Under the pieces are notes generated by a model that was given only the letters and a program-made list of their open reading frames with translations, was not told the DNA's origin and did not search any database. Positions 8,973-17,609 of a DNA stretch of 64,000 nt are shown here, in pieces. The stretch's first letter is position 1; each line of letters opens with the position of its first letter. Source of the DNA: Novosphingobium malaysiense (GTDB lineage: Bacteria; Pseudomonadota; Alphaproteobacteria; Sphingomonadales; Sphingomonadaceae). Where the stretch lies: the NCBI RefSeq assembly GCF_000802225.1, contig NZ_JTDI01000003.1, positions 868,001-932,000 on the forward strand, in the 5' to 3' direction. A program made the translations under genes and the position numbers.

Positions 8973-10589
8973 ATGCCTGCCCGAAATTCGGACGCTACGC
9001 GGCCCTCGACCATCCCCGCCCTGCTCGCTGAGGTGGTCGCCCGCCGCGGCGAAGCAGATGCCATTGCCACGGTTGCCGAGACGATCAGCTACCGCGAACT
9101 GGACGAGCGCAGCGCCAACCTCGCCCGCGCTTTGATAGCGGCAGGCGCAGGCAAGGGGACCCGCATAGCCCTGCTGGCCCCGGATGGTATCTTCTGGATC
9201 ACCGCGTACCTGGCCAGCCTGCGCATAGGCGCGCTGCTGACGTGCATCAGCACTCTGGCAAGCCCGAAAGAACTCGCCCACATGCTGCGCAACAGCGACG
9301 TGCGCTTTCTGCTGTCCGCACGGCGCTTTCTGGGGCACGACTACGGGGAAAAGCTGGAAGCGGCATTGCCGGGACTTGCCGCGGCCACGCCTGCCAATCT
9401 GCACGTGACGGATGCACCTTACTTGCGCCGCGTGTGGATGGACGACTCCGCCGGGCTGGACTGGTGCGACGCAATCGCCGACCTTCAGGCCCTGGCCGAC
9501 GCCCCCGGTGCACCGGGGAAGGACCTTCTCGCTGCCATCGAAGCGCAAGTCTCGCCCGCTGACGAAGCGGTGATCGTCTACACCTCGGGCAGCACTTCTC
9601 TGCCCAAGGCGGTGGTGCATTCTCAGTGGAACGTCACGCGCCATCCGCCCGAACTGGCCAAGCTGTTCCTCGTCAAGGAAGGCGACCGCATGCTGCCGAT
9701 GCTGCCGGCGTTCTGGCTCGGTGGCATGGCCATGGCAATGCAGGTCCTCAGCCAGGGCGCGACGCTGGTCTATCCCGCCTCTCCCGACCTGGAGGTGGTG
9801 CTGGAGACGATCCGGACATGCGCCGTCGATCGCCTCAATGGCTGGGGCGACGGCCTGATCCGGCTACGCGCCATGGCCAGCGAACAGGGCATCGATGTCG
9901 ATGCTATCGTCGGCCTCGGCCCATTCCGCGACGCCGAGGGGAACCCGATCCCCCCACACCTGCAATCGAACATGCTGGGCATGAGCGAGACTTTCGCCCC
10001 CCACAGCGCCGAGCCGATCAACGTGCGCCTGCCGGACGACAAGCCCGGCGCATCGGGGCGAACCGTCAATGGCTACGAGCGCCGCGTCGTCGACCCTGAA
10101 ACAGGGGCCGAAGTGCCCCCGGGAGAACTGGGCGAACTGCAACTGCGCGGCGGCGCGTTGATGAGCGGGTTCTATGGCAAGCGGCGCTGCGAGGTGTTCA
10201 CGCCGGACGGCTATTACCCGACCGGGGATCTCGTGCGGATCGACGAAGACGGATACCTGACCTTCGTCGCCCGCCGCAACGACATGATCAAGACCCGTGC
10301 GGCGAACGTCTCCCGCCTGGAAGTCGAAGCCGCCTTGCGCGAACTGCCCGGCGTTGCCAATTGCGTCGTCACCGGATTGCCGGATGAAGAGTTCGGCCAG
10401 ATCGTCGCCGCGGCGGTGGTGCCTGCCGAGGGAGTGGAACCCGATCCGGAAATGCTGCGCACCATGCTGCGCGACACCATCTCGAGCTACAAGGTGCCGC
10501 GTCGCTTCGTGTTCGTGCGCGAAGAAGACATTCCGCGCACGACCACCGGCAAGCTCAAGCTGGACCAACTCAAGGTTCTGTTCGACTGA
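8973..10589 (+). CDS. AMP-dependent acyl/aryl-CoA ligase
   Basis: A 538-residue ANL-superfamily enzyme. It would activate a carboxylic acid with ATP and then form the CoA thioester. The phosphate loop YTSGSTSLPK is near residue 202, the aryl/acyl pocket motif GMSETFAPHS is in the middle, YPTGD near 414 binds the adenylate ribose, and TTTGKLKLDQL near the C-terminus carries the catalytic lysine. The length is normal. The start at 8973 is chosen over in-frame ATGs at 8946 and 8961 because GGGAG precedes it by about five bases. It converges on the nine-gene catabolic operon, so it probably activates a substrate or intermediate of that pathway. Confidence 0.9.
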   Translation: MPARNSDATRPSTIPALLAEVVARRGEADAIATVAETISYRELDERSANLARALIAAGAGKGTRIALLAPDGIFWITAYLASLRIGALLTCISTLASPKELAHMLRNSDVRFLLSARRFLGHDYGEKLEAALPGLAAATPANLHVTDAPYLRRVWMDDSAGLDWCDAIADLQALADAPGAPGKDLLAAIEAQVSPADEAVIVYTSGSTSLPKAVVHSQWNVTRHPPELAKLFLVKEGDRMLPMLPAFWLGGMAMAMQVLSQGATLVYPASPDLEVVLETIRTCAVDRLNGWGDGLIRLRAMASEQGIDVDAIVGLGPFRDAEGNPIPPHLQSNMLGMSETFAPHSAEPINVRLPDDKPGASGRTVNGYERRVVDPETGAEVPPGELGELQLRGGALMSGFYGKRRCEVFTPDGYYPTGDLVRIDEDGYLTFVARRNDMIKTRAANVSRLEVEAALRELPGVANCVVTGLPDEEFGQIVAAAVVPAEGVEPDPEMLRTMLRDTISSYKVPRRFVFVREEDIPRTTTGKLKLDQLKVLFD

Positions 10590-10596
10590 ACCGCGA

Positions 10597-11148
10597 TCAG
10601 GCCTCCTCGGCGTAGTCCCGCAGCTCGTTGAAGCTTTCCAGGTCAGGCTCGAGCTTGATGTCGAAACTCTTGGTGAGCATGGCCATCGTCTGATAGCAGC
10701 CGCTCAGGAACACCAGTTCCATCATCTGTTCCTGCGAATACCGACGAGACAGCCGCTCCCAGGTGCCGTCGCCGATCCGCTGGTCGCGATAAAGCTCCCC
10801 GCAGGCCGCCAGCACGTCGCGGTCGTCATCGGTCAGGGCATCGCCCTCACCGCTTATGAATGCCGTGATTTCCGCTTCGCTGAGACCGCACTTGCGCGAG
10901 ATGACGACGTGGTGCGTCTTCTCGTAGACGTCGCCGCACAGTTCCAGCACGCGCAGGCAGACGATCTGTCGGTCCCTCGCGGGCAATGCGGTCTCGGCGA
11001 TCAGTTCCTTCAGCCAGGGAACGAACGTGCCGTACATCCGCGGGCTGTTGATGAGCACGCGGCTGAATTCGAGGTAGGTCCACTCCCCGACGAGGGTCTT
11101 CTGTTCCTCGGAAAAGCTTGCGGGATCGAGTGCAGGGATACGGGTCAT
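10597..11148 (-). CDS. Carboxymuconolactone decarboxylase-like (AhpD fold) protein
   Basis: A 183-residue all-helical protein. The segment YEKTHHVVISRKCGLSEAEI matches the E-x3-H region of CMD-family proteins (often YEW..H....A...GLS). It lacks the CxxC redox pair of AhpD, so it is more like the non-redox CMD branch. Such proteins are frequent partners in aromatic and alicyclic catabolic operons, but their reactions are often unknown. It is the last gene of the nine-gene minus-strand operon, 19 bases after the SDR gene. Confidence 0.75.
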   Translation of the reverse strand: MTRIPALDPASFSEEQKTLVGEWTYLEFSRVLINSPRMYGTFVPWLKELIAETALPARDRQIVCLRVLELCGDVYEKTHHVVISRKCGLSEAEITAFISGEGDALTDDDRDVLAACGELYRDQRIGDGTWERLSRRYSQEQMMELVFLSGCYQTMAMLTKSFDIKLEPDLESFNELRDYAEEA

Positions 11149-11167
11149 TGCAAAGCTCCCTCGAATA

Positions 11168-11920
11168 CTACTGGGTTATCCAGCCGCCATCGACGGCGAT
11201 GGCCTGCCCGTTGATGAAACGCCCACCGTCGCTGCACAGGAACAGCACGGTCGCCGCGATCTCCGAAGGTTCGCCAAGGCGTCCCATCGGGCTTGCATCG
11301 AGCACACCCTGCAGCAGGTCCTTGGGCAGGTTCTGGTTCATCTGCGTGTTGATCGTGCCGGGGCAGATCGCGTTCACCGTGAGGTTCTCGCGCGCGTATT
11401 CCAGAGCGGCGACTTTCGTCAGCCCTACCACCCCATGCTTGGCGGAAACATAAGCTGCGAAAGTGGCCGCGCCCACCAGCCCTGCGACCGAGGCACAATT
11501 GACGATGGCGCCGCCGCCCGACTGCAGCATGGCCGGGATCTGGTGCCGCACACAGTGGAACGTGCCGGTAAGGTCGACTGCCAGCACCCGGTTCCAGTTC
11601 TCCAGCGTGCATTCCGCCGTGCGCTTGCCATGCTCCCCATCAATGCCTGCAGCATTGAATGCCGCATCGAGCCGGCCGTAGGCCTCGACTGTCTGCGCCA
11701 CGGCTGCAGCGACCGAGGCATCGTCCGTCACATCGCAGGCTATGAAGCGGCAGGTGCCCAGCTTTTGCAGTTCGGCTTCCGCCCTGGCTCCAGCGTCGGG
11801 ATCGCGATCGACCAGTGCCGTTGCATAGCCGGCAGCCACGAAAGCTTCAGCTGTGGCACGTCCGATGCCCGATGCGGCACCCGTCACGAAGGCCACCTTG
11901 CGGTCAGCTGCTTCACTCAT
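11168..11920 (-). CDS. Short-chain dehydrogenase/reductase (classical SDR)
   Basis: A 250-residue NAD(P)-dependent oxidoreductase. The cofactor motif TGAASGIGRA is at the N-terminus, NAAG-type motif FNAAGI in the middle, and the catalytic Tyr/Lys lie in YVSAK near residue 158. The end VDGGWITQ is the family C-terminus. It would interconvert an alcohol and a ketone. It lies between the phytanoyl-CoA dioxygenase-like gene and the CMD-like gene in the same operon, so it probably oxidises a hydroxylated pathway intermediate. Confidence 0.92.
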   Translation of the reverse strand: MSEAADRKVAFVTGAASGIGRATAEAFVAAGYATALVDRDPDAGARAEAELQKLGTCRFIACDVTDDASVAAAVAQTVEAYGRLDAAFNAAGIDGEHGKRTAECTLENWNRVLAVDLTGTFHCVRHQIPAMLQSGGGAIVNCASVAGLVGAATFAAYVSAKHGVVGLTKVAALEYARENLTVNAICPGTINTQMNQNLPKDLLQGVLDASPMGRLGEPSEIAATVLFLCSDGGRFINGQAIAVDGGWITQ

Positions 11921-11964
11921 TGCGTTTTCTCTCCCCAGTGTCGTTCGTGCTCTTGCAGGTCTGT

Positions 11965-12777
11965 CTATTCCGAAATGATCGGAAAGGCGTCGTCCGGAAA
12001 CGGCCCGTAAGGCGTCATCCCGTGCGCATCGGGCACGAAGGCCTCCGGCGGCGCCCCGTTCCAGCGGGCATCGGCGGGTTGCGGCAGGACCAGATAGGCC
12101 CAGCGCGGCCTGTCGAGATTGTTCTGGCCTGCGCCATGCACGGTGAGATGGCTATGCGCAGTGACGTCGCCCAGTTCGTAAGTCACCTGCTCGGTCATCG
12201 GCATGTCAGCGAGTTCGGGATAGACCTCGCGAATGTCCTTGCCGTCATAGCTGGTGTAGTTGCCCAGCACGCCCAGACGGTGCGATCCCTCGATAAAGGA
12301 CATGGTGCCCGCTTCGGGGCCATAGCCTTCCAGCGGAATCCAGAAGGTCATTCCCCCGGACCGGTCGACGGCAAAAGTAATGAAGTCCTGATGGAAGCTG
12401 GTTGCGCCGTTACCCTGATTACGAGTCTTCTTTGCTGCAGGCAGCTTGGGTGCGAAGAAGTCGTTGAACAGCCGGGTCGGCACATCGGCCTTGCGGGCCA
12501 TCAGCGCTTTTGCTGCAGCACCTATGCCGTGCAGCATGGGCCGCACTGCCGGATCGTCATAACCGCTTGCAGCCTGCGCATTGAAGTAGGGCTGATCGAT
12601 ACCGTAGGGCGGATTGCTGTCGCCGTCCTCGCCCATGATCCCCTGGGCTTTCTTCAGAAGCGTGGCGATTGTCTCGGGCTCGATGAAGCGCTTGAGGAGG
12701 ACCCAGCCCTTCTCCTGATAATGGGCGACTTCTTCCGGCGTAATGGCACGGCAAGGCGCAATGGTGGCGGCTTCCAT
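11965..12777 (-). CDS. Phytanoyl-CoA dioxygenase family Fe(II)/2-oxoglutarate oxygenase
   Basis: A 270-residue protein with the family facial triad. SFHQDF near residue 127 supplies the H-x-D pair. HSHLTVHGAGQN supplies the distal His, and NLDRPRWAY supplies the Arg that binds 2-oxoglutarate. These enzymes hydroxylate an unactivated C-H bond with O2 and 2-oxoglutarate. It sits directly after the Rieske oxygenase gene with a 20-base gap. Two further oxygenases (Rieske and P450) in one operon point to successive oxidations of a reduced substrate. The substrate is not recognisable. Confidence 0.87.
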   Translation of the reverse strand: MEAATIAPCRAITPEEVAHYQEKGWVLLKRFIEPETIATLLKKAQGIMGEDGDSNPPYGIDQPYFNAQAASGYDDPAVRPMLHGIGAAAKALMARKADVPTRLFNDFFAPKLPAAKKTRNQGNGATSFHQDFITFAVDRSGGMTFWIPLEGYGPEAGTMSFIEGSHRLGVLGNYTSYDGKDIREVYPELADMPMTEQVTYELGDVTAHSHLTVHGAGQNNLDRPRWAYLVLPQPADARWNGAPPEAFVPDAHGMTPYGPFPDDAFPIISE

Positions 12778-12797
12778 AGGGACTCCTTCGAAAAATC

Positions 12798-14033
12798 TCA
12801 GGCCGCAGCCTGTTCGCGGTCGTAAGCCGCAAGGGTCTTCGTCACGACATGATGCTGATGGCGCAGCGCCAGTTCGTGATCGTGATAGTGAAATTCGCGA
12901 ATCTGACCGGAATCGAGCGCGCGCTGGATCCGCTCCAGCGTGGAGAAGTCCTCCATCACCACGTCGCGGAACTCGACCATCGTGTTTTCCTGCCCGAAGC
13001 GCTCGGCAGCGGTCCGGGCCGGCTGTACGAAGACCCGCTGGCGATAGAGACTGCGGTTGGGGCCGAGCGGCCAGACCTGGTGCGCGGTGTACATCCCCGC
13101 CGACAGCGTGAAGCTCAGCGTCGGGAAGAACATGATGAGGTCCACCGTCCAGAACGGCGAGCGCGTAGGATTGATGCCCGGGGGATAGTCCCGTGCGGCA
13201 CCGGCAACGTTCTGCGCGGCGGCAGCATGGAAGTACGCCAGCTTCTGGACCGGCTTCGGCTCGCCCGCGACCGAGTAGTGCGAGTTGGTGCGGTGATTGC
13301 CCCGGATACGCACATCGAGGAGTCGCCCCATCGGATTGCCGGAAGCCATCATCGTCGGTGCCGCCGAGTTCGGGTGCAGCACCGGGATATGATAGACCTC
13401 GGCAGGGCTATCGTTGACCAGCTTCCAGTTGCAGGCGATTTCGCACTCCCACTGGTAGGACTGCGTGCATTGTCCCCAGGGATAGTCCGCCGTGTCCGCG
13501 CCCTGCTCGCCCAGCCATTCCTCCAGCGACTGCGCCGGTTCTTCAGCGGGACAGACGAAGATGAAACCCTGCCATACGCCGGTGGCTATTCGCCTCAGGC
13601 CCATCTTCTTCTTGTCGCACCCGAAGAACCCTTCCTCGTCACGAATGCGCTTGAGATTGCCCTCGAGATCGAACGACCAACCGTGGAAGCGGCACGTGAA
13701 CAACCCGGCGCTGTGCCCCTCACGGCGATGCTCGGCCACATTGCCGCGATGGGTGCACACGTTGTGAAAGCCGTTGACGTTCCCCTGCCGATCACGGCAG
13801 ATCAGCAGTTCGTAGCCGAAAGTCGGAAGTTCGCAGGTAAAGAAGTCGCCAGCCCTGAGGATCTGCTCAACACGCCCGATCATGTACCACGAAGGTCGCA
13901 GGATCGCCTCCAGCTCCTTCGCGTAGACCGCAGGCTCGTGGTAGATCGCCGTATCGACCGGCCCCGTCCCGATATCGGGATAGCGTTGGGTCAGCCCCAA
14001 ATCCGGGACCGGCGGTTTCGCCATCTCGTTCAT
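12798..14033 (-). CDS. Rieske non-heme iron oxygenase, alpha subunit
   Basis: A 411-residue aromatic-ring-hydroxylating-dioxygenase-type large subunit. The Rieske cluster ligands are CTHRGN near residue 92 and CRFHGW about 20 residues later. The mononuclear iron site is in ND(x3)EVYHIPVLH near residue 209. The same frame is open upstream to 14483, but the ATG at 14033 overlaps the upstream stop as ATGA and gives the proper domain start. There is no obvious beta subunit, ferredoxin or reductase gene beside it, so it probably borrows electron carriers. It may act alone as a homotrimer, like many one-component sphingomonad Rieske enzymes. Confidence 0.92.
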   Translation of the reverse strand: MNEMAKPPVPDLGLTQRYPDIGTGPVDTAIYHEPAVYAKELEAILRPSWYMIGRVEQILRAGDFFTCELPTFGYELLICRDRQGNVNGFHNVCTHRGNVAEHRREGHSAGLFTCRFHGWSFDLEGNLKRIRDEEGFFGCDKKKMGLRRIATGVWQGFIFVCPAEEPAQSLEEWLGEQGADTADYPWGQCTQSYQWECEIACNWKLVNDSPAEVYHIPVLHPNSAAPTMMASGNPMGRLLDVRIRGNHRTNSHYSVAGEPKPVQKLAYFHAAAAQNVAGAARDYPPGINPTRSPFWTVDLIMFFPTLSFTLSAGMYTAHQVWPLGPNRSLYRQRVFVQPARTAAERFGQENTMVEFRDVVMEDFSTLERIQRALDSGQIREFHYHDHELALRHQHHVVTKTLAAYDREQAAA

Positions 14034-14407
14034 GCAGCCTCTCCCGCAAGCGGCTGGGCATCGGTGTCGGAAATCTGGCGCAGATACCGTATGCGCTCGA
14101 TCGGGAAGCCGTCGTAGACGCGTGGATCGCCGTACCACTCGACGGCTGGCGCCACTTCGGCGAGCATCAGCATCAACCGCAGCAGGTTCTCGACCGGTGG
14201 AGCAAGTTCCCCAAGCTGATGCTCGCGCAAACAGGCCAGTGCCGCTTCGCCGCGCGGCAACATGGTATCGTAGAATTCGCGCAGCGCCTCGATCGTGCTG
14301 GACTGGCGCTGCGCCATCCGGGCGACGGCATCGGGGCACACCCATTCGGGCACGAAGCGCTCGAGATCGGCGAACCCCTCGGGCAAGCGGGCGTCCACTG
14401 CGCTCAT
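14030..14407 (-). CDS. Unknown small operon protein, 125 residues
   Basis: No family is recognised. The product is mostly helical by composition, acidic, with no signal or membrane segment and only two Cys. Both ends overlap neighbours by the ATGA type: its start overlaps the VOC gene stop and its stop overlaps the Rieske start. This tight coupling makes it almost certainly translated and argues for a fixed partnership with the Rieske enzyme or VOC protein. It could be an accessory subunit. It is not a Rieske beta subunit, being too short and lacking the cone-fold pattern. Confidence 0.7.
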   Translation of the reverse strand: MSAVDARLPEGFADLERFVPEWVCPDAVARMAQRQSSTIEALREFYDTMLPRGEAALACLREHQLGELAPPVENLLRLMLMLAEVAPAVEWYGDPRVYDGFPIERIRYLRQISDTDAQPLAGEAA

Positions 14408-14937
14408 CCCAGGGTCCGGATGGGATCGGCCCCGTCCCAACCCTCCGCAGCGGCCTTGAACGCCCCGAATACCTGCTCGGCAACGGGGTTAGCGGTGATC
14501 AGTTCGGTCAGATAGCCGAGTTGCGGGGTGGTATCGATGTAGCAGGTTCGCGCGCCCATCATCAGCCCCTCGAAAGCCATTTCCGCGCCGCTCGAGAGAT
14601 ACGCTTCGCGCTCTGCGGCATAGTCCTCGCAGTAGAGCCCTGCATGGTGAAACCCGGCCTTGCCGAAGGGCACGACATCGCTCCACACACCCGCCCTGTC
14701 GTCGAGGGGTTGTATGAGTTCGATCTGCGTTTCGCCGTATTGCCCGATTGCGGCGCGATGCGGCGCGATGTCAGACGGCACGCCGCGATAGACGCCGTCC
14801 TCGAAATGCACGTCTTCGAACAGGAAGAAGGGACCGGCGCCAGTGGTCCGGACCCAGTGGCCGATGGCGGCCTCGAGGTCCGGAACCACCCAGCAAAGCT
14901 GCATGATGTCCTTGTTGCGATCCGAAGGGGCGATCAT
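14404..14937 (-). CDS. VOC (glyoxalase/bleomycin-resistance fold) protein
   Basis: A 177-residue protein with two beta-alpha-beta-beta-beta repeats. The first opens with MQLCWVVPDLEAAIGHWV; the second starts near GFHHAGLYCEDY. Metal-ligand candidates are the His of GFHHAG and the Glu of ELITAN. VOC proteins include epimerases, dioxygenases and lyases; this one could be any of these. The ATG at 14937 overlaps the amidohydrolase stop (ATGA). The open frame upstream of this start overlaps the amidohydrolase and is not coding. Confidence 0.82.
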   Translation of the reverse strand: MIAPSDRNKDIMQLCWVVPDLEAAIGHWVRTTGAGPFFLFEDVHFEDGVYRGVPSDIAPHRAAIGQYGETQIELIQPLDDRAGVWSDVVPFGKAGFHHAGLYCEDYAAEREAYLSSGAEMAFEGLMMGARTCYIDTTPQLGYLTELITANPVAEQVFGAFKAAAEGWDGADPIRTLG

Positions 14938-16235
14938 GCTGCGCGGACTCCCTGATCCGAATGTACCGTGCGCCGCGCATCGGGCGGCAATCGGTCGATG
15001 ACGAAAGCACCATCGCGGATGACTGCCCTGAGCGCTTCGTGCGGCCGCGCCAGCAGGCCCGGATCCGCCACGGGATCGCCATCGACCACGATCAGGTCGG
15101 CCAGGGCATCCGGCGCGACGATTCCCAATGTGTCTTCGCCGTCGAGCAGCGCTTCCGCAGCATTCCTGGTCCCCCATGCGAGGACCTGCTCGGCCGTAAG
15201 ACCCGGGATATCCGCGTAGTAGGCGAACTCTCGACCATAGTTGCCGACCTGGTGGTCGAGCGGATCGTCCTCGATCACTTCGCGGAACACGCCCGAATAG
15301 TCGTCGCCGACAAGCAGGCGTACGCCGGCGGCCTGTGCTGCGGGAAGAATGCCGCGTACATGGTCGTAGAGGCGCTGCATCTCGGCATCGCCCCAGCCCA
15401 GGTGCAGCAGGCATTTGGGGTAGATCAGGCTGGGCACCCAGAACGTGCCTTTTTCAGCCATCGCCGCGATCGCTTCCTCGTCGATCTCGTTGCCGTGATC
15501 GATGATGTCGACGCCTAGTTCGATGCACTCCATGATCATCGGTTTGTCGGAAACATGTGCCCGGACCTTGGCGCCGCGGCCATGCGCCGCCTGGACGATG
15601 GCCTCGATCTCGTCGCGGTCCATGTTGCGCGAAACGCGGTTGGGAAAGCCATGCCCCTGGCTGGCGAAGATCTTGATCGTCTGGCAGCCACGCCGGAAGT
15701 ACTCGCGCACGATCTTGCGCATTTCCACCGGCCCGTCGAAGAACACATCGGTTCCGGGCGTCACCTGCTTGCGCCACCACAGCTTGCTGTCGTTGAGATC
15801 GCCGGTGGTGCCGATGTGCGGGCTGCAGGCACGGATGCGCGGTCCTTCCACGATGCCCTCTGCAATCGCGATCTTGTATTGCGCATCGACGTCGTTGCTG
15901 CAGCTTGCGCCGACATAGCCGGTAAACCCGCTTTCCAGCAGAACGCGCCCGTTGCGGATGGCCATGGCCATCATCACACCCGGCGGAAATTCCTTGCCCA
16001 GGGGATCCCCGGCCAAGCCCTGGGCCAAGGTGAACTTGTAGAAATCGGGATGAAAGTGACAGGTGATGAGGCCGGGCATGAGCGTCATGCCGCCAAGATC
16101 GATCACGTCGCTTCCCGGAGGTGCCGGATCCGTGCCTATCGAGGCTATGCGGTTACCCTCAAGCGTGACGGTGCGCGTCCCGGAAAGCAGCGATGTCCCG
16201 TCGAACACCCGGGCATTGGTAAAAGTCGTGGCCAT
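14934..16235 (-). CDS. Amidohydrolase-superfamily metal-dependent hydrolase
   Basis: A 433-residue TIM-barrel hydrolase of the imidazolonepropionase/prolidase-like group. HFHPD near residue 63 is the first metal-binding pair. IKIFASQGHG near 185 carries the lysine that is carboxylated in two-metal members. The next ligands are RAHVSD near 225 and IDHGNE near 245, and the catalytic Asp is in VGDDYSG near 310. It would hydrolyse an amide, lactam, lactone or cyclic ketone-type bond. The start at 16235 (MATTFTNARVFDG) is the usual start; an in-frame ATG at 16280 exists. A hydrolase inside an oxygenase operon suggests a ring-opening step. Confidence 0.87.
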   Translation of the reverse strand: MATTFTNARVFDGTSLLSGTRTVTLEGNRIASIGTDPAPPGSDVIDLGGMTLMPGLITCHFHPDFYKFTLAQGLAGDPLGKEFPPGVMMAMAIRNGRVLLESGFTGYVGASCSNDVDAQYKIAIAEGIVEGPRIRACSPHIGTTGDLNDSKLWWRKQVTPGTDVFFDGPVEMRKIVREYFRRGCQTIKIFASQGHGFPNRVSRNMDRDEIEAIVQAAHGRGAKVRAHVSDKPMIMECIELGVDIIDHGNEIDEEAIAAMAEKGTFWVPSLIYPKCLLHLGWGDAEMQRLYDHVRGILPAAQAAGVRLLVGDDYSGVFREVIEDDPLDHQVGNYGREFAYYADIPGLTAEQVLAWGTRNAAEALLDGEDTLGIVAPDALADLIVVDGDPVADPGLLARPHEALRAVIRDGAFVIDRLPPDARRTVHSDQGVRAA

Positions 16236-16328
16236 GCCGCGCAGACTATGCCTGCCCCGGCGGCGCGGCCATTGCGACATCCGCGAAACTTAGAACAGCC
16301 CGATGCGGCGTGCCAAACATGACGATCC

Positions 16329-17609
16329 TCACGCCTCGCGCCGCCGGAAAGTCAAGGGAAGCCGCGCAAAAGTCTGGGTCGCAAGTGTCGGAAGAAAGGT
16401 CAGTTCGCTTTCGGGAACCGCGAGCCTAATGTCGGTCAGGCGACGGATGAATTCCTGCGCAGCAACCTTCACTTCCATTCGCGCCAGGGCGATGCCCACG
16501 CACTTGTGAATGCCGGCGCCGAAGGTCAGGTTCGCGCCGACGTTCGGCCGGGCGATATCCAGCCTCTCGGCGTCCGGAAATCGGGCTTCGTCGTAGTTGG
16601 CAGACGCGTACATCACGCAGACCTGCGACATTGCGGGGATCGTCGTGCCACCTACTTCCACGTCACGCATTGCCGTGCGGAAAAGGCCGTGCACCGGCGG
16701 CCGCAGACGCAGCACTTCCTCCACGAAGCGGCTCATCACCCGGTCGTCGTCGACCTGCGGATAGAGCTCTTCGGCCAGACCTTCGTGTGTGGCCAGCACG
16801 TGCAGCACATTGGCGATACCGGCCGCAGTCGTGTCGTTGCCTGCAATCAGGAAAGCCCGCACTGTCGCGACCAGTTCTGTGAAGGACAGTTTCGGATTGT
16901 CCTCGTCATCCAGTTCGGCATTCACGAGGTCCGAAATCATGTCCTCGCGCGGGTTCGTCTGCCGGTCCCGGATCTCCGCAATAAGCGTATTCTGAAGATC
17001 GCAGATCGTGCGGGCATTGACGACCATTTCCTCGTGCGTCTGCATACGGCCGATCTGCGCGAGGATAGCCGTCGTCCACCAGGCAACTTTCTCGGTACCG
17101 ATCTTGGAAAAGTCGAGGCCAAGCTGTTCGCAGATCAGATGCGCGGTCAGCGGAGCCCCGATATCGAGCATGCCATCGCCCTCGCCCTTGTCCGCGACCT
17201 TTTCGATAAGGTCTATCACGATCTGGCGAATGCGCGGCTCCAGATCCTTCACCCGGTGCGCAGTAAAGGCCTTTTCGGTGAGGCGGCGCAACCGGGTATG
17301 CGCGGGCGGATCGATCGCGAGATCACGGATGAAGCCGCCACCCTCACGATCCAGAATCTCGGCGAATTCCTCGACATGCCCGTTGGCGTACCGGTCCTGG
17401 TAACCGTGTTCGAGCGAGAACGTTTCGGAGTCCGCCAGCACCTGCTTGGCGTCGTCGTATCGGGTGACGAGATAGACGTCGAGGCCGGGATCGTAATAGA
17501 CCGGCCATTCTTCCCGCAGTGCAGCATAGAACGGGAAGGGATCGTTGCGGATCGCAGGGTCGAGCCGGGTCTCGGTCCCTTGAATGCGGGCTTCTGTAGT
17601 CTCAGGCAT
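16329..17609 (-). CDS. Cytochrome P450
   Basis: A 426-residue soluble bacterial P450. The I-helix oxygen-binding motif is AGNDTTAAG near residue 256. The K-helix ExxR is in EEVLRLRPP near 298. The heme-ligand loop is FGAGIHKCVGIALAR with Cys near 369. GGAG lies seven bases before the ATG at 17609, within the end of the upstream SDR gene (8-base overlap). No ferredoxin or reductase gene lies next to it. It probably hydroxylates the pathway substrate early, with the SDR encoded upstream oxidising the resulting alcohol. Confidence 0.94.
   Translation of the reverse strand: MPETTEARIQGTETRLDPAIRNDPFPFYAALREEWPVYYDPGLDVYLVTRYDDAKQVLADSETFSLEHGYQDRYANGHVEEFAEILDREGGGFIRDLAIDPPAHTRLRRLTEKAFTAHRVKDLEPRIRQIVIDLIEKVADKGEGDGMLDIGAPLTAHLICEQLGLDFSKIGTEKVAWWTTAILAQIGRMQTHEEMVVNARTICDLQNTLIAEIRDRQTNPREDMISDLVNAELDDEDNPKLSFTELVATVRAFLIAGNDTTAAGIANVLHVLATHEGLAEELYPQVDDDRVMSRFVEEVLRLRPPVHGLFRTAMRDVEVGGTTIPAMSQVCVMYASANYDEARFPDAERLDIARPNVGANLTFGAGIHKCVGIALARMEVKVAAQEFIRRLTDIRLAVPESELTFLPTLATQTFARLPLTFRRREA

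Noticed and set aside
14034..14483. N-terminal extension of the Rieske gene to 561 residues
   Set aside because: The extra 150 residues are Arg/Pro-rich frame-shifted sequence over the 125-residue gene; the ATGA start at 14033 is better.
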